Source: Alphaproteobacteria bacterium
GTDB taxonomy: Bacteria; Pseudomonadota; Alphaproteobacteria; CAAGCB01; CAG-977
Length of the DNA: 14,368 bases
NCBI GenBank assembly: GCA_900768185.1
Contig: CAAGCB010000026.1
Coordinates: forward strand, 1-14,368
Direction of reading: 5' to 3'
A model generated the notes under the pieces. The model did no database searches, had not been told where the DNA came from, and saw nothing but the letters and a program-made list of their open reading frames with translations. Each line of letters opens with the position of its first letter. Within the stretch, counting starts at the first letter, position 1. The translations under genes were made by a program, and so were the position numbers. Positions 6,275-14,190 of the stretch are shown piece by piece.

Positions 6275-8565
6275 TATTTTTTCCGTCCTTTTTTCGACGT
6301 CAGAATCATATCATCTGAAAAAGGAACGTCCTCGACCGCGACCGTCCACGGGTGCGATCCGGAGCGGAACACGCGCACGGTTTCGGGTTTCCACCACGGC
6401 GGAACGATCGAATCGGGCAGCATGAACCGCTTGAAATCCCCCATATCCGAAGGCAAGCGGGTAAATTCGTCTATCACGACCTGATCGAAACGATCCGGTG
6501 CGGCTTCGGTTTTCGATCCGCGCAAATCCGCCCCGCCCAAGTGCGATCCGGAAAAATCGATCGCGCGCAGATCGCCGTTCGTCAAATCGGCGGTGCGCAA
6601 ATCCGTCCCCGTCAAATCAACGTCATGCCCTAAATCGCGGTGCGCCGCCGGATCGGTCAGCAAAAACAACGCCATCTGGATTTCCGGTTTGACCGGCGTG
6701 TACGGTTTGAACAAATCGCGTTCGGAATCCCACGGAGCGTTTTCTCTGACGAACGCTGACAAAATATCAACCTGCGCGTTTTCCAACCGTTTGTCCCGAC
6801 GCGCGACGCACGCCATTGTACACAGCGCCCACGCGCGATTTTCCGCCGTTTCTTCGGGCGCGCTCAGAATCGTTTGCGCCCTGACCGCCAGATTTTGAAC
6901 GCTCGGGCGTCCCAACAGCCGATCTTCGCACGTTTTTTGCGAACAGGACAAACGGGAAACCTCCGTCGCCGATCCGGCGTTTTTGTCCGCGTCCGGATCG
7001 AAACCGACCGCGTCCGCTTTTGCCAGCTCGGGCGGCAAGACCGTCCGTCGATCCACTTTCGACTTCACCAGCTGTTCCATCGGGAATCCGGCGAAAGCCG
7101 CCATATCCACGCCGCCAAAATCGGCTTTGTACAGATAGGCGTCCTTGAACGACGCGCTGTTTTTAAATTGTGCATTTTTGAAAACGGCGTCGGAAACGTC
7201 GGCGTTGTCAAACAGGACGTTTTCCAGTTTCGCCCCGCCGAACCACGCGCGTTTCAAATCCGCCCGTTCAAACAGGCAGTTTTTGCATTCCGCCCCCGAA
7301 AAATCGGCGCGGTTCGCTTTCGCGCCGTCAAGAATCACTTTATCCATTTCGGAATCGTGGAAATCCGCCCTATTCGCGCGCAGGCGGTAGGCTTTGACAT
7401 CAAACCAGCCCGTATCCTGCGCGATTGCGCCGCCCATATCCGCCAGCGTCAAATTCACGCCGCGAAGCTGCGCGCCCTGCATATCCGCGTTTGAAAAATC
7501 GGATCCCCGCGCGGTGACATCGTGAAAATGGGAAAATTTCAGTTTCGCCCCCGCGAACGACACGCGCGATACATCTGATCTTTGGAACAAAGCGTCGCTT
7601 AAATCAACGCCGGAGAAATCCGCCTCCGTCAAATTCATATCCGTAAAGGACGCGCCGACGAAATAAGATCCCCTGAAATCGGCGTTCGTTAAATCGCTGC
7701 GGAACAAGTCCGCTTTGGAAAAGTTGATTTTTGTCAAATCCAGCGGACAATCCGCGCCGTTTCGCCTGTTGCCCAGCAATTCGACCGCAGACGACATGTT
7801 CAGCGAATCCGCCAGCACCAAAACGGGGTCGGGAGTATAGTATTCGGGACGCCACGGATAGCATTTGCGCAAGTAATCCGCCGCTGTTTTTTTCAATTCG
7901 CACGGCGTTGGAATCTCGTCGGGATACAGTTCGCGTCCCATAAACATGTTCAGCGTCCCGAACGCGCCGTACGCCGTCGGATTGCAGTTTTCCAACCGTT
8001 TCAGCGCCATTTTCGCCATATCCGATTCGAACAGCATCATTTCGGGCAGCGGAGGCGGCGTTTTTTCTTTTGAAGCGGCAAGGCGACGGCGGCGGCGTTT
8101 TTTAACGACACGCCGTTCTTTTGCCGCTTTTTTAATGTCGGTTTCCGGATTTTTCAGCGGAAAAACGCGCACCCTGTCGGGTGAAACGCTTGAATACGCT
8201 TTACCGATTTGGCGTTTCGCCCCGTTACGGGAAGAATCCGGCGGCAGAATCAGCACACGCGCGGGGACGACGATATTATTCGCCGCCCGTTCAACCGTCG
8301 CCCCGCCTTTGTCGTACAGGGAAACGCCGACGGGGGTCGCGATGCCGCGTCCGTCCCGCCCTTCATTGCGAAACGGCACGCCCGACGCCGGAACGCCGTC
8401 TTGCGGCAGAACCGTCGGGACGGCTTCGTGCGCGGAAGTGATTTTCCCGCGATCCTGTATCGGCAAAAAGAAAAGGATTACGTTTTTCGGTTCCACCGCC
8501 GCGAACGCGGCGGAAGATCCCAGAACAACGGCGGCGATCAACGCTTTTATTTTATTTGCGGACAT
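6274..8565 (-). CDS. Exported pentapeptide-repeat protein, 763 residues
   Basis: It starts with a signal peptide (Lys-containing n-region, hydrophobic core, cleavage likely after AFA near residue 22), so it is exported; no lipobox is seen. A low-complexity region (about 40-175) contains a strongly basic patch (KKRRRRR near 155-161) and a Pro-rich stretch. Residues about 275-490 are a long pentapeptide-repeat beta-helix (ADLxx, ADFxx, as in LTNADFRGS and LTEADFSGV). A helical region follows, and a second short pentapeptide block lies at about 649-683 (DLTGTDLRTADL...). The C-terminal 80 residues carry a WW pair and end basic. Pentapeptide proteins are often scaffolds or DNA mimics; export argues against gyrase mimicry. 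The ATG at 8565 is chosen because the signal peptide begins there and GGTGGA precedes it; it overlaps the rhodanese gene by 14 bases. Function unknown. Confidence 0.85.
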   Translation of the reverse strand: MSANKIKALIAAVVLGSSAAFAAVEPKNVILFFLPIQDRGKITSAHEAVPTVLPQDGVPASGVPFRNEGRDGRGIATPVGVSLYDKGGATVERAANNIVVPARVLILPPDSSRNGAKRQIGKAYSSVSPDRVRVFPLKNPETDIKKAAKERRVVKKRRRRRLAASKEKTPPPLPEMMLFESDMAKMALKRLENCNPTAYGAFGTLNMFMGRELYPDEIPTPCELKKTAADYLRKCYPWRPEYYTPDPVLVLADSLNMSSAVELLGNRRNGADCPLDLTKINFSKADLFRSDLTNADFRGSYFVGASFTDMNLTEADFSGVDLSDALFQRSDVSRVSFAGAKLKFSHFHDVTARGSDFSNADMQGAQLRGVNLTLADMGGAIAQDTGWFDVKAYRLRANRADFHDSEMDKVILDGAKANRADFSGAECKNCLFERADLKRAWFGGAKLENVLFDNADVSDAVFKNAQFKNSASFKDAYLYKADFGGVDMAAFAGFPMEQLVKSKVDRRTVLPPELAKADAVGFDPDADKNAGSATEVSRLSCSQKTCEDRLLGRPSVQNLAVRAQTILSAPEETAENRAWALCTMACVARRDKRLENAQVDILSAFVRENAPWDSERDLFKPYTPVKPEIQMALFLLTDPAAHRDLGHDVDLTGTDLRTADLTNGDLRAIDFSGSHLGGADLRGSKTEAAPDRFDQVVIDEFTRLPSDMGDFKRFMLPDSIVPPWWKPETVRVFRSGSHPWTVAVEDVPFSDDMILTSKKGRKK

Positions 8566-9007
8566 TGCGTTCCACCGTGGGGAAGCCGCGGCGCAACCAT
8601 TGCGATACGCCGTAATCCAAAATAGCGGCGTGTTCAAACCCCTTTTGCTTTAACAGTTTGTAAGCTTTAAACACGGCGTTTTCGTCCCTCAAACCGATGA
8701 TGACGACGGGCGTTTGCTTGAATCCGACCAGCCTGTCCGCGGTTTCGTTCAGCCTGACGGCAAAAGTTTCGAACGGCAGGTTGATCGCCGTGTCGATATG
8801 ACCGAACATGTTGTAAAATTCCTGCGGCGTGCGTATGTCGATTAACAGCATGTCCCGTTTTTCAGCCATTTGTTTTGCCAGCGTTTCGACCGGCAGATAA
8901 ACGACGTCCTTTCCGCGCGCCAAGCGTTTCAGGCGCGGATACGCGAATTTCAAAAAAGCGTACAGGACAACGGCGACTATTAAAAAATTTGCAAAGCTTC
9001 CGTTCAT
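8552..9007 (-). CDS. Membrane-anchored rhodanese-like protein, catalytically dead
   Basis: A 151-residue protein. An N-terminal hydrophobic segment (about 7-22) followed by basic residues (KRLARGK) suggests an inner-membrane anchor with the domain in the cytoplasm. A single rhodanese domain (about 38-145) is recognisable by LLIDIRTPQEF, GHIDTAINLP and the end motif LDYGVSQWLRRGFP. The active-site loop, normally Cys-x-x-Gly-x-Arg after VV-hydrophobic-hydrophobic, reads VVIIGLRDEN: the sulfur-carrying Cys is Gly105. It should therefore not transfer sulfur and may serve as a binding domain. It is first in the three-gene minus-strand unit and overlaps the next gene by 14 bases. The only sensible start is the ATG at 9007, with a weak GAG-type Shine-Dalgarno. 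Confidence 0.85.
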   Translation of the reverse strand: MNGSFANFLIVAVVLYAFLKFAYPRLKRLARGKDVVYLPVETLAKQMAEKRDMLLIDIRTPQEFYNMFGHIDTAINLPFETFAVRLNETADRLVGFKQTPVVIIGLRDENAVFKAYKLLKQKGFEHAAILDYGVSQWLRRGFPTVERNVRK

Positions 9008-9034
9008 TTTTTCACTCGCATTAAAAAAATATGT

Positions 9035-9063
9035 TTGTTTAAGTATATAGTTATCTCTAAGAT
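9035..9063 (+). promoter_or_regulatory. Candidate promoter of the trmFO-hpn operon
   Basis: TTGTTT (9035-9040) and TAAGAT (9058-9063) are 17 bases apart, predicting a start near 9070 and a leader of about 37 bases before trmFO. It overlaps the opposing promoter at 9042-9069, so the two units may compete for polymerase. Confidence 0.4.
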
Positions 9064-9069
9064 ATACAA
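9042..9069 (-). promoter_or_regulatory. Promoter of the rhodanese-pentapeptide-Sel1 unit
   Basis: On the minus strand TTGTAT (9069-9064) and TATACT (9047-9042) are 16 bases apart, predicting a start near 9035, about 28 bases before the rhodanese ATG. No other promoter is visible inside the three-gene unit. Confidence 0.5.
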
Positions 9070-9106
9070 GACAACTTTGAACCTTTTGACAAGGAGCGAA
9101 CGAATT

Positions 9107-10471
9107 ATGACCGAAAAGCCGATTACCGTCATCGGCGCGGGGCTGGCAGGGTGCGAAGCCGCGTGGCAGATTGCGCGCGCGGGGATCCCCGTCGTGTTAA
9201 AGGAAATGCGCCCGAAACGGCTGACGCCAGCCCACAAAACGGCGAATCCGGCGGAGCTGGTCTGTTCCAATTCCCTGCGTTCCGACGATCCCGCGCACAA
9301 CGCCGTCGGTTTGCTGCACGAAGAAATGCGCCGTTGCGGATCGCTGATCATGGCGGCGGCGGACGCGTCAAGCGTTCCCGCGGGCGGGGCTTTGGCGGTC
9401 GATCGCGACGTTTTTTCCGGCATTATCGGACAAAAGCTGCGCGAACACCCGCTGATCACGACGGAAACGGCGGAACTGACCGATTTGCCCGACGAAAGCG
9501 ACGGCTTGCACATCATTGCGACGGGACCGCTGACCACCCCCGAACTGGCTGAAAAAATACAATCCGTCGCGGGCGGAGAGGATTTGCTGCACTTTTTCGA
9601 CGCGATCGCTCCGATTGTCACGGCGGAATCCGTCGATATGACAAAGGCGTGGAAACAATCCCGCTACGACAAGGGCGACGGCGACGATTACATCAACTGC
9701 CCCATGACGCGCGAAGAATACGAATCATTCATCGACAGCCTGCTGACCGGCGAAAAGATCGCGTTCAGGGAATGGGAAAAAAACACCCCCTATTTCGAAG
9801 GCTGTCTGCCGATCGAAGTCATGGCGGAACGCGGACGCGAAACGCTGGCGTTCGGACCAATGAAGCCCGTGGGACTGACAAATCCGCATACGAATTCCCG
9901 TCCCTACGCCGTCGTCCAGCTGCGCAAGGAAAACCGGCAGGGGACTTTGCTTAATCTGGTCGGTTTCCAGACAAAGCTGACCTACGGCGAACAAAAGCGG
10001 ATCTTCAAAACAATTCCGGGGTTGGAAAACGCCGTTTTCGTCCGATTCGGCGGCATTCACCGCAACACGTTCATCTGTTCGCCAAAGTTGCTGGACGAAA
10101 CCTTGCGCCTGAAAGCCCGACCGACCATTCGTTTCGCCGGACAGGTCGCGGGGTGCGAGGGCTATGTCGAAAGCGCGGGCGTCGGATTGCTGGCGGGCAT
10201 CTTCGCCGCGCGCGAATCCGCGGGCGAACCGTTTGTTTTGCCGCCGGAAACGACGGCGTTGGGGGCGATGTTGCGTCACATCACCGTGAATGCGAACGAA
10301 GAATGTTTCCAGCCGATGAATATCAATTTCGGGCTGTTCCCGCCCCCGCCCGTCCCCGAAGGAAAGCGCAAGATCAAGGGGCTTGACCGCAAACGCGCCC
10401 AAAGCGAGCGCGCTTTGGCGGACTTAAACGACTGGATTGCAAAGGCAGGTGTCAATGACGAAGCGAATTAA
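9107..10471 (+). CDS. trmFO: Methylenetetrahydrofolate-tRNA-(uracil-54-C5)-methyltransferase
   Basis: A 454-residue cytoplasmic flavoprotein. TrmFO uses methylenetetrahydrofolate and reduced FAD to make m5U54 in the T-loop of tRNAs. The FAD-binding motif VIGAGLAGCEAAW is at 8-20. Cys53 (LVCSNSLRSD) and Cys233 (FEGCLPIEVMA) match the two cysteines known to matter in the B. subtilis enzyme (53 and 226). The diagnostic C-terminal stretch EECFQPMNINFGLFPP is present, and length fits the family. The ATG at 9107 has AAGGAG (9091-9096) ten bases upstream; an in-frame TTG further up is not used. It is the first gene of a plus-strand operon, and its last 17 bases overlap hpnC. Confidence 0.97.
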   Translation: MTEKPITVIGAGLAGCEAAWQIARAGIPVVLKEMRPKRLTPAHKTANPAELVCSNSLRSDDPAHNAVGLLHEEMRRCGSLIMAAADASSVPAGGALAVDRDVFSGIIGQKLREHPLITTETAELTDLPDESDGLHIIATGPLTTPELAEKIQSVAGGEDLLHFFDAIAPIVTAESVDMTKAWKQSRYDKGDGDDYINCPMTREEYESFIDSLLTGEKIAFREWEKNTPYFEGCLPIEVMAERGRETLAFGPMKPVGLTNPHTNSRPYAVVQLRKENRQGTLLNLVGFQTKLTYGEQKRIFKTIPGLENAVFVRFGGIHRNTFICSPKLLDETLRLKARPTIRFAGQVAGCEGYVESAGVGLLAGIFAARESAGEPFVLPPETTALGAMLRHITVNANEECFQPMNINFGLFPPPPVPEGKRKIKGLDRKRAQSERALADLNDWIAKAGVNDEAN

Positions 10472-11345
10472 ACGGACCAAGGACGCAAGCGGCGAAAACT
10501 TCCCCGTCGGGTCGCGTCTGATTCCGCCTGAACTGCGCCCGCACGTCGCGGCTTTTTACGATTTTGCCCGCACGGCGGACGATATTGCCGATTCGACCGA
10601 ACTTTCAAGCGAGGAAAAGCTGGAACGCCTGAACCGGCTGGAACGGGTTTTGTTGGGACAAGAAAAGGCCGACGACGAAACCAAATGCGCCGAAACGCTG
10701 AAAAAGTCGCTGGAGGAACGCGGCGTCACCAACATGCACGCGCTGGATTTGCTAAAAGCGTTCCGCCAAGACAGCGAAGGACACCACACCTATCACACTT
10801 GGGAAGACGTGATGGCTTACTGCCGCTGGTCGGCGGGCAGCGTCGGGCGTTTCATGTTGGATCTGCACGGGGAAAACCCGACGGCGTACTGGCCGTCCGA
10901 CGCGTTGTGCGCCGCGCTGCAAATGAACAACCACTTGCAGGATTGCAAAGAGGACTATCAGGAAAAGCACCGCGTCTATCTGCCCAAAGACTGGTTCAAA
11001 GACGCCAAAATCAAATACGAGGCGCTGGACGACAGTCAAACCTGCGCCGCCCTGCAAATCGTTTTCAACCGCGTGACCGATGCGATTGACGGTTTGTTGA
11101 TCGAAGGATCGTCCCTGCCGCTGGTCATCGCGAACCGCGGATTGCGCATGGAAGTATGCGTCATCTTCCGTCTGGCGCAACGGCTGGTCAAGCGTTTAAA
11201 ACACAACGACATTTTGCGCCGCAAGGTCGAACTGAAAAAAACGGACTGGATCATCGCGTGTTTGCTGGGCGTTGCCGGCGGACTGAGAAGAAAGAAAATA
11301 TCATGCCTCAAGAAAAAAGATCTGAAACCGCCGAAAAAGAAATAA
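10455..11345 (+). CDS. hpnC: Hydroxysqualene synthase HpnC
   Basis: A 296-residue trans-isoprenyl diphosphate synthase-fold protein of the squalene/phytoene synthase family. In the HpnCDE route HpnC converts presqualene diphosphate to hydroxysqualene. The two Mg-diphosphate-binding aspartate motifs are ADDIAD (41-46) and LQDCKED (161-167), as expected for the family. The assignment to HpnC rather than HpnD rests on gene order, the start (SGENFPVGSRLIPPELR) and the MNNHLQDCKEDY motif. The C terminus is strongly Lys/Arg-rich (KKK repeats after residue 278), possibly for membrane contact. The ATG at 10455 lies within trmFO with GCAGGT upstream. The end overlaps hpnD by 43 bases in another frame, which partly dictates the basic tail. 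Confidence 0.93.
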   Translation: MTKRIKRTKDASGENFPVGSRLIPPELRPHVAAFYDFARTADDIADSTELSSEEKLERLNRLERVLLGQEKADDETKCAETLKKSLEERGVTNMHALDLLKAFRQDSEGHHTYHTWEDVMAYCRWSAGSVGRFMLDLHGENPTAYWPSDALCAALQMNNHLQDCKEDYQEKHRVYLPKDWFKDAKIKYEALDDSQTCAALQIVFNRVTDAIDGLLIEGSSLPLVIANRGLRMEVCVIFRLAQRLVKRLKHNDILRRKVELKKTDWIIACLLGVAGGLRRKKISCLKKKDLKPPKKK

Positions 11346-12187
11346 CCGCGCGGGTCAACGCGATTGTCAAAGCGTCGGGGTCGTCGTTTTATCCCGCGAT
11401 GAAATTGCTGTGCCGCGAAAAACGCGACGCCATGTACGCGATTTATGCGTTTTGCCGCGAAATCGACGACATCGCCGACGAACCCGCCCCTTTGAACGAA
11501 AAAAAACAGCGTCTGCAAGTCTGGCGCGACGATATCGAACGCGTGTACGACGGCATCGAACCGGAATCGATCGTCGCAAAAGCCTTGGTTGCGCCGATCA
11601 AACGCTTTTCCCTGCCGAAATCGGAATTCATTGAACTGATTGACGGCATGGAAATGGACATTCCCGACGGCATGCGCGCCCCGACGATGACGGAATTGCA
11701 ACTGTATTGCCGCCGCGTCGCGGGGGCGGTCGGCATGCTGTCGGTGTGCGTGTTCGGCGACTTTTCCGATACGGCGCAACGGTTCGCGATTACGCTGGGC
11801 GAAGCGTTGCAGCTGACGAACATTTTGCGCGACATGGAAGAAGACATGGAACTGGGGCGACTGTATATGCCCCGCGAATGTTTGGACAAAGCGGGCATCG
11901 AAATATCCGGCGACACAGCGCTCAGCAGTGTTTTAAGCAATCCGAACCTGAAAATAGCGCGGCAGGATCTGGCTAAACAAGCCGCCTTGCGTTTTACCGA
12001 AGCCGACGCCGCGCTGGAACGCCTGAACGGACGGCAGATGAAACCCGCCGTCATTATGAAAGACGTTTATAAGAAGGTTTTCGACATGATGGAAAAGCGC
12101 GGTTGGGACGTCCTGTTTCCCCGCCCGAAACCGTCCAAAGCCTTTGTCGTCCTGACGGCTTTGCGCGTTACGCTGTTCGGAAAGTAA
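11303..12187 (+). CDS. hpnD: Presqualene diphosphate synthase HpnD
   Basis: A 294-residue squalene/phytoene synthase family protein. HpnD condenses two farnesyl diphosphates to presqualene diphosphate, the substrate of HpnC. The aspartate motifs are CREIDDIADE (51-60) and LTNILRDMEED (171-181); GSSFYPAM (26-33), the CRRVAGAVG stretch (136-144) and YMPRECL (188-194) are typical of HpnD. A hydrophobic C-terminal end (SKAFVVLTALRVTLFG) may touch the membrane. The ATG at 11303 is preferred, though its Shine-Dalgarno is weak (AGAAG/GAAAG); it lies inside the end of hpnC, so translation probably depends on hpnC. hpnE follows four bases after the stop. Confidence 0.94.
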   Translation: MPQEKRSETAEKEITARVNAIVKASGSSFYPAMKLLCREKRDAMYAIYAFCREIDDIADEPAPLNEKKQRLQVWRDDIERVYDGIEPESIVAKALVAPIKRFSLPKSEFIELIDGMEMDIPDGMRAPTMTELQLYCRRVAGAVGMLSVCVFGDFSDTAQRFAITLGEALQLTNILRDMEEDMELGRLYMPRECLDKAGIEISGDTALSSVLSNPNLKIARQDLAKQAALRFTEADAALERLNGRQMKPAVIMKDVYKKVFDMMEKRGWDVLFPRPKPSKAFVVLTALRVTLFGK

Positions 12188-12191
12188 TCCG

Positions 12192-13292
12192 ATGACCGTT
12201 CACGTCGTCGGTGCCGGAATGGCGGGATTATCCGCCGCTTTCACTCTGACGAAAGCGGGCGAACGCGTCGTTCTGTACGACGCCGCCGCGCGTTCGGGCG
12301 GACGGTGTCATTCTTTTTTCGACAAGGAACTGGACGCGTTGATCGACGCCGGAACGCATTTGATGCTGGGGGCGAACACGGCTTTGCTAGCGATGCTGAG
12401 GGAATGCCCGACACGGACGCCCTTGAAAAACACCGGAACGAAAATGCTGTTTTTCAGACAAGACGGGACAAGTTTTCAAATCGACACCTCCCGCCCGCTG
12501 TCCGCCGCCGCGCGTCTGCCCGAATTATATTCCCTGCTGTGCGAATCCGTGATGAACACTCCCGCGAATCGGGCTGACGCAATCCTGTTTTTAAAAACGG
12601 CGGCAAAGTGTTTCGGCAAAGAAAACGGCGCGGTTTATCTGGCTAGTCCGTCGCTGTTCGACAGCGTCGTCGCCCCCGTCGAACAATACCTGAAACAACG
12701 CGGCGCGGTTTTCCGCTTCGGTCGGCGTTTGCGGCGCGTCAAAGACGACGGGCTGGTTTTCTTTGACGGCGAGGAAATCGAACTGCGCGGCGACGACAAA
12801 GCCGTTTTGGCGGTTGATTCCGAAAACCTGTCGCGGCTGGTTGTCGGCGCGCCGGAATTGCCGTTTCAGACAATCGCCAACATTCACTATAAAACGGACG
12901 TTCCGCTTCCCGCGTCCTTTGTCGGACTGGTCGGCATGACGGGACATTGGGCTTTTATGAAAAACGGCATCGTTTCCGTCACGATCAGCGCGGCGAACGA
13001 TCTTTGCGCCCGATTGTCTTCCGACGTTTTGGCGCAAACCGTATGGCGCGAACTGTCTACCGCGCTGAAATTCCCGTTTCAAACGCCGCCGTTCCGCGTC
13101 GTTTTTGAAAAGCGGGCGACCGTTTTGCAAACCCGCGTCATCGGCAAACGGCGTCCGTCAGCCGATATCGGAATGAAAAACGTCTTTGTCGCGGGGGATT
13201 TCACAAAAACCGCCCTACCCTGCACAATCGAAGGCGCGGTGCGTTCCGGCGTCACGGCGGCGCGTTTAATTCTAAACCAAAGGGGATTTTGA
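12192..13292 (+). CDS. hpnE: Hydroxysqualene dehydroxylase HpnE
   Basis: A 366-residue FAD-dependent amine-oxidase-fold enzyme that reduces hydroxysqualene to squalene, the last step of the HpnCDE route and precursor of hopanoids. The N-terminal dinucleotide motif VVGAGMAGLSAA (5-16) and the FAD motif RSGGRCHSF are clear. The AGTHLM and C-terminal VFVAGDFTKTALPCTIEGAVRSG segments are typical HpnE landmarks. It is shorter than most family members I know (usually above 400), with the loss apparently in the middle substrate domain; all cofactor motifs remain. It is last in the trmFO-hpnCDE run. No squalene-hopene cyclase gene is in the window. Confidence 0.93.
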   Translation: MTVHVVGAGMAGLSAAFTLTKAGERVVLYDAAARSGGRCHSFFDKELDALIDAGTHLMLGANTALLAMLRECPTRTPLKNTGTKMLFFRQDGTSFQIDTSRPLSAAARLPELYSLLCESVMNTPANRADAILFLKTAAKCFGKENGAVYLASPSLFDSVVAPVEQYLKQRGAVFRFGRRLRRVKDDGLVFFDGEEIELRGDDKAVLAVDSENLSRLVVGAPELPFQTIANIHYKTDVPLPASFVGLVGMTGHWAFMKNGIVSVTISAANDLCARLSSDVLAQTVWRELSTALKFPFQTPPFRVVFEKRATVLQTRVIGKRRPSADIGMKNVFVAGDFTKTALPCTIEGAVRSGVTAARLILNQRGF

Positions 13293-13317
13293 CAATCCGC
13301 GCGAAAAATCGGACAAT
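13289..13317 (+). promoter_or_regulatory. Promoter of the superoxide dismutase gene
   Basis: A consensus TTGACA (13289-13294), overlapping the hpnE stop codon, and GACAAT (13312-13317) are 17 bases apart. Transcription would start near 13324, about 20 bases before the ATG. This would let sodB be expressed apart from the hpn operon. Confidence 0.55.
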
Positions 13318-13344
13318 TCACAGGAAATCGAAAAGGAGGACTCC

Positions 13345-13953
13345 ATGTTTGAATTGCCGAAATTACCCTTTGAAAAAAACGCTTTGGAACCGTATATGTC
13401 CCGCACGACGCTGGATTTACACCACGGAAAGCACCATCTGAATTATATCAACACGCTGAACGGATTGATCGAACACACCCGCTTTGCCGACAAAAGCCTG
13501 CCTGAGATTATCGGAACGACGGCGGGCGTTCCCGAACAGACCGCTTTGTTTAACAACGCGGCGCAGACGTGGAATCACGGCTTTTTCTGGAAATGCCTGA
13601 CTCCGAACGGCGGCGGCGCGCTGCCCCGCGGAAAATTCAAAGACGCCGTTCTGAACGCATTTGAAAATGAAGAAAACTTTAAATCCAAACTGATTGAAAC
13701 CGCCCTGTCCCAATTCGGCAGCGGCTGGGCTTGGGTCGTCGCCGACAAAGGCGAAATCCGCCTGTTGAAAACGGGCAACGCCGACACGCCCGTCGCGCGC
13801 GGACTGAAAACGCTGTTTGCCGTCGACGTTTGGGAACACGCCTATTATCCCGACTATCAAAACCGCCGCGCCGACTATGTGCAAACGCTGGTCGACCGAC
13901 TGGCGAACTGGAATTTCGCCGCGCAAAACTTTACACGCGACGGCGCGTTTTAA
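13345..13953 (+). CDS. sodB: Superoxide dismutase, Fe type
   Basis: A 202-residue Fe/Mn superoxide dismutase converting superoxide to oxygen and hydrogen peroxide in the cytoplasm. The metal ligands are His26 (LDLHHGKHH), His78 (NNAAQTWNHGFFW), Asp161 and His165 (VDVWEHAYYPDY). Gln74 in AAQTWNH is at the place where iron enzymes carry the active-site glutamine, so iron is favoured, though metal choice is not fully settled by sequence. Length and both domains are complete, with no signal peptide. A strong AAAAGGAGG Shine-Dalgarno and the ATG at 13345 fix the start. A 64-residue gene follows after 13 bases and may be cotranscribed. Confidence 0.96.
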   Translation: MFELPKLPFEKNALEPYMSRTTLDLHHGKHHLNYINTLNGLIEHTRFADKSLPEIIGTTAGVPEQTALFNNAAQTWNHGFFWKCLTPNGGGALPRGKFKDAVLNAFENEENFKSKLIETALSQFGSGWAWVVADKGEIRLLKTGNADTPVARGLKTLFAVDVWEHAYYPDYQNRRADYVQTLVDRLANWNFAAQNFTRDGAF

Positions 13954-13966
13954 AAAGACGACCGCC

Positions 13967-14161
13967 ATGACTTTGGACGAAGCGATGAAAATGTACGACC
14001 GCCTGTGCGCCGAAGACGAAAAAAAATTCGTCTGGCAGCGCGGCTGTCTGTGCTGTTACAAAACGGACGATCCGCATGTTTTTCAAATTATGAAAAACGG
14101 CGTCGAATGGGTCGGACTGCACATCTGTCAAACGAACTTGACGATAAAACGCGGGCTTTGA
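13967..14161 (+). CDS. Small hypothetical protein behind sodB
   Basis: A 64-residue protein I do not recognise. An N-terminal amphipathic helix (LDEAMKMYDRLCAEDEKKF) is followed by CLCC near residues 27-30 and a short beta-like stretch ending HICQ. The Cys/His pattern could bind a metal, but this is inference. The start at 13967 is the first ATG after the sodB stop, with only a weak AAGA ahead of it, so expression may depend on reading through from sodB. The stop codon sits within the downstream terminator stem, which marks the end of this transcription unit. Codon use resembles its neighbours, which supports a real gene. Confidence 0.6.
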   Translation: MTLDEAMKMYDRLCAEDEKKFVWQRGCLCCYKTDDPHVFQIMKNGVEWVGLHICQTNLTIKRGL

Positions 14162-14178
14162 CAAAAGCCCGCGTTTTT
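14147..14178. terminator. Bidirectional intrinsic terminator
   Basis: Perfect 13-base arms AAACGCGGGCTTT (14147-14159) and AAAGCCCGCGTTT (14164-14176) enclose a four-base loop. T runs follow on both strands (TTTTT to 14178 on plus, TTTT on minus). It separates the sodB unit from the convergent Cys-rich gene and contains the stop codon of the 64-residue gene. Confidence 0.9.
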
Positions 14179-14190
14179 CAATTTCGCCGT

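Noticed and set aside
7946..8653. 235-codon plus-strand frame opposite the pentapeptide-repeat gene
   Set aside because: Arg/Ser-rich antisense composition and no start signal; the minus-strand gene has a signal peptide and repeats.
9725..10402. 225-codon minus-strand frame opposite trmFO
   Set aside because: trmFO is certain from conserved motifs; the antisense frame is Arg/Gln/Phe-rich without homology.
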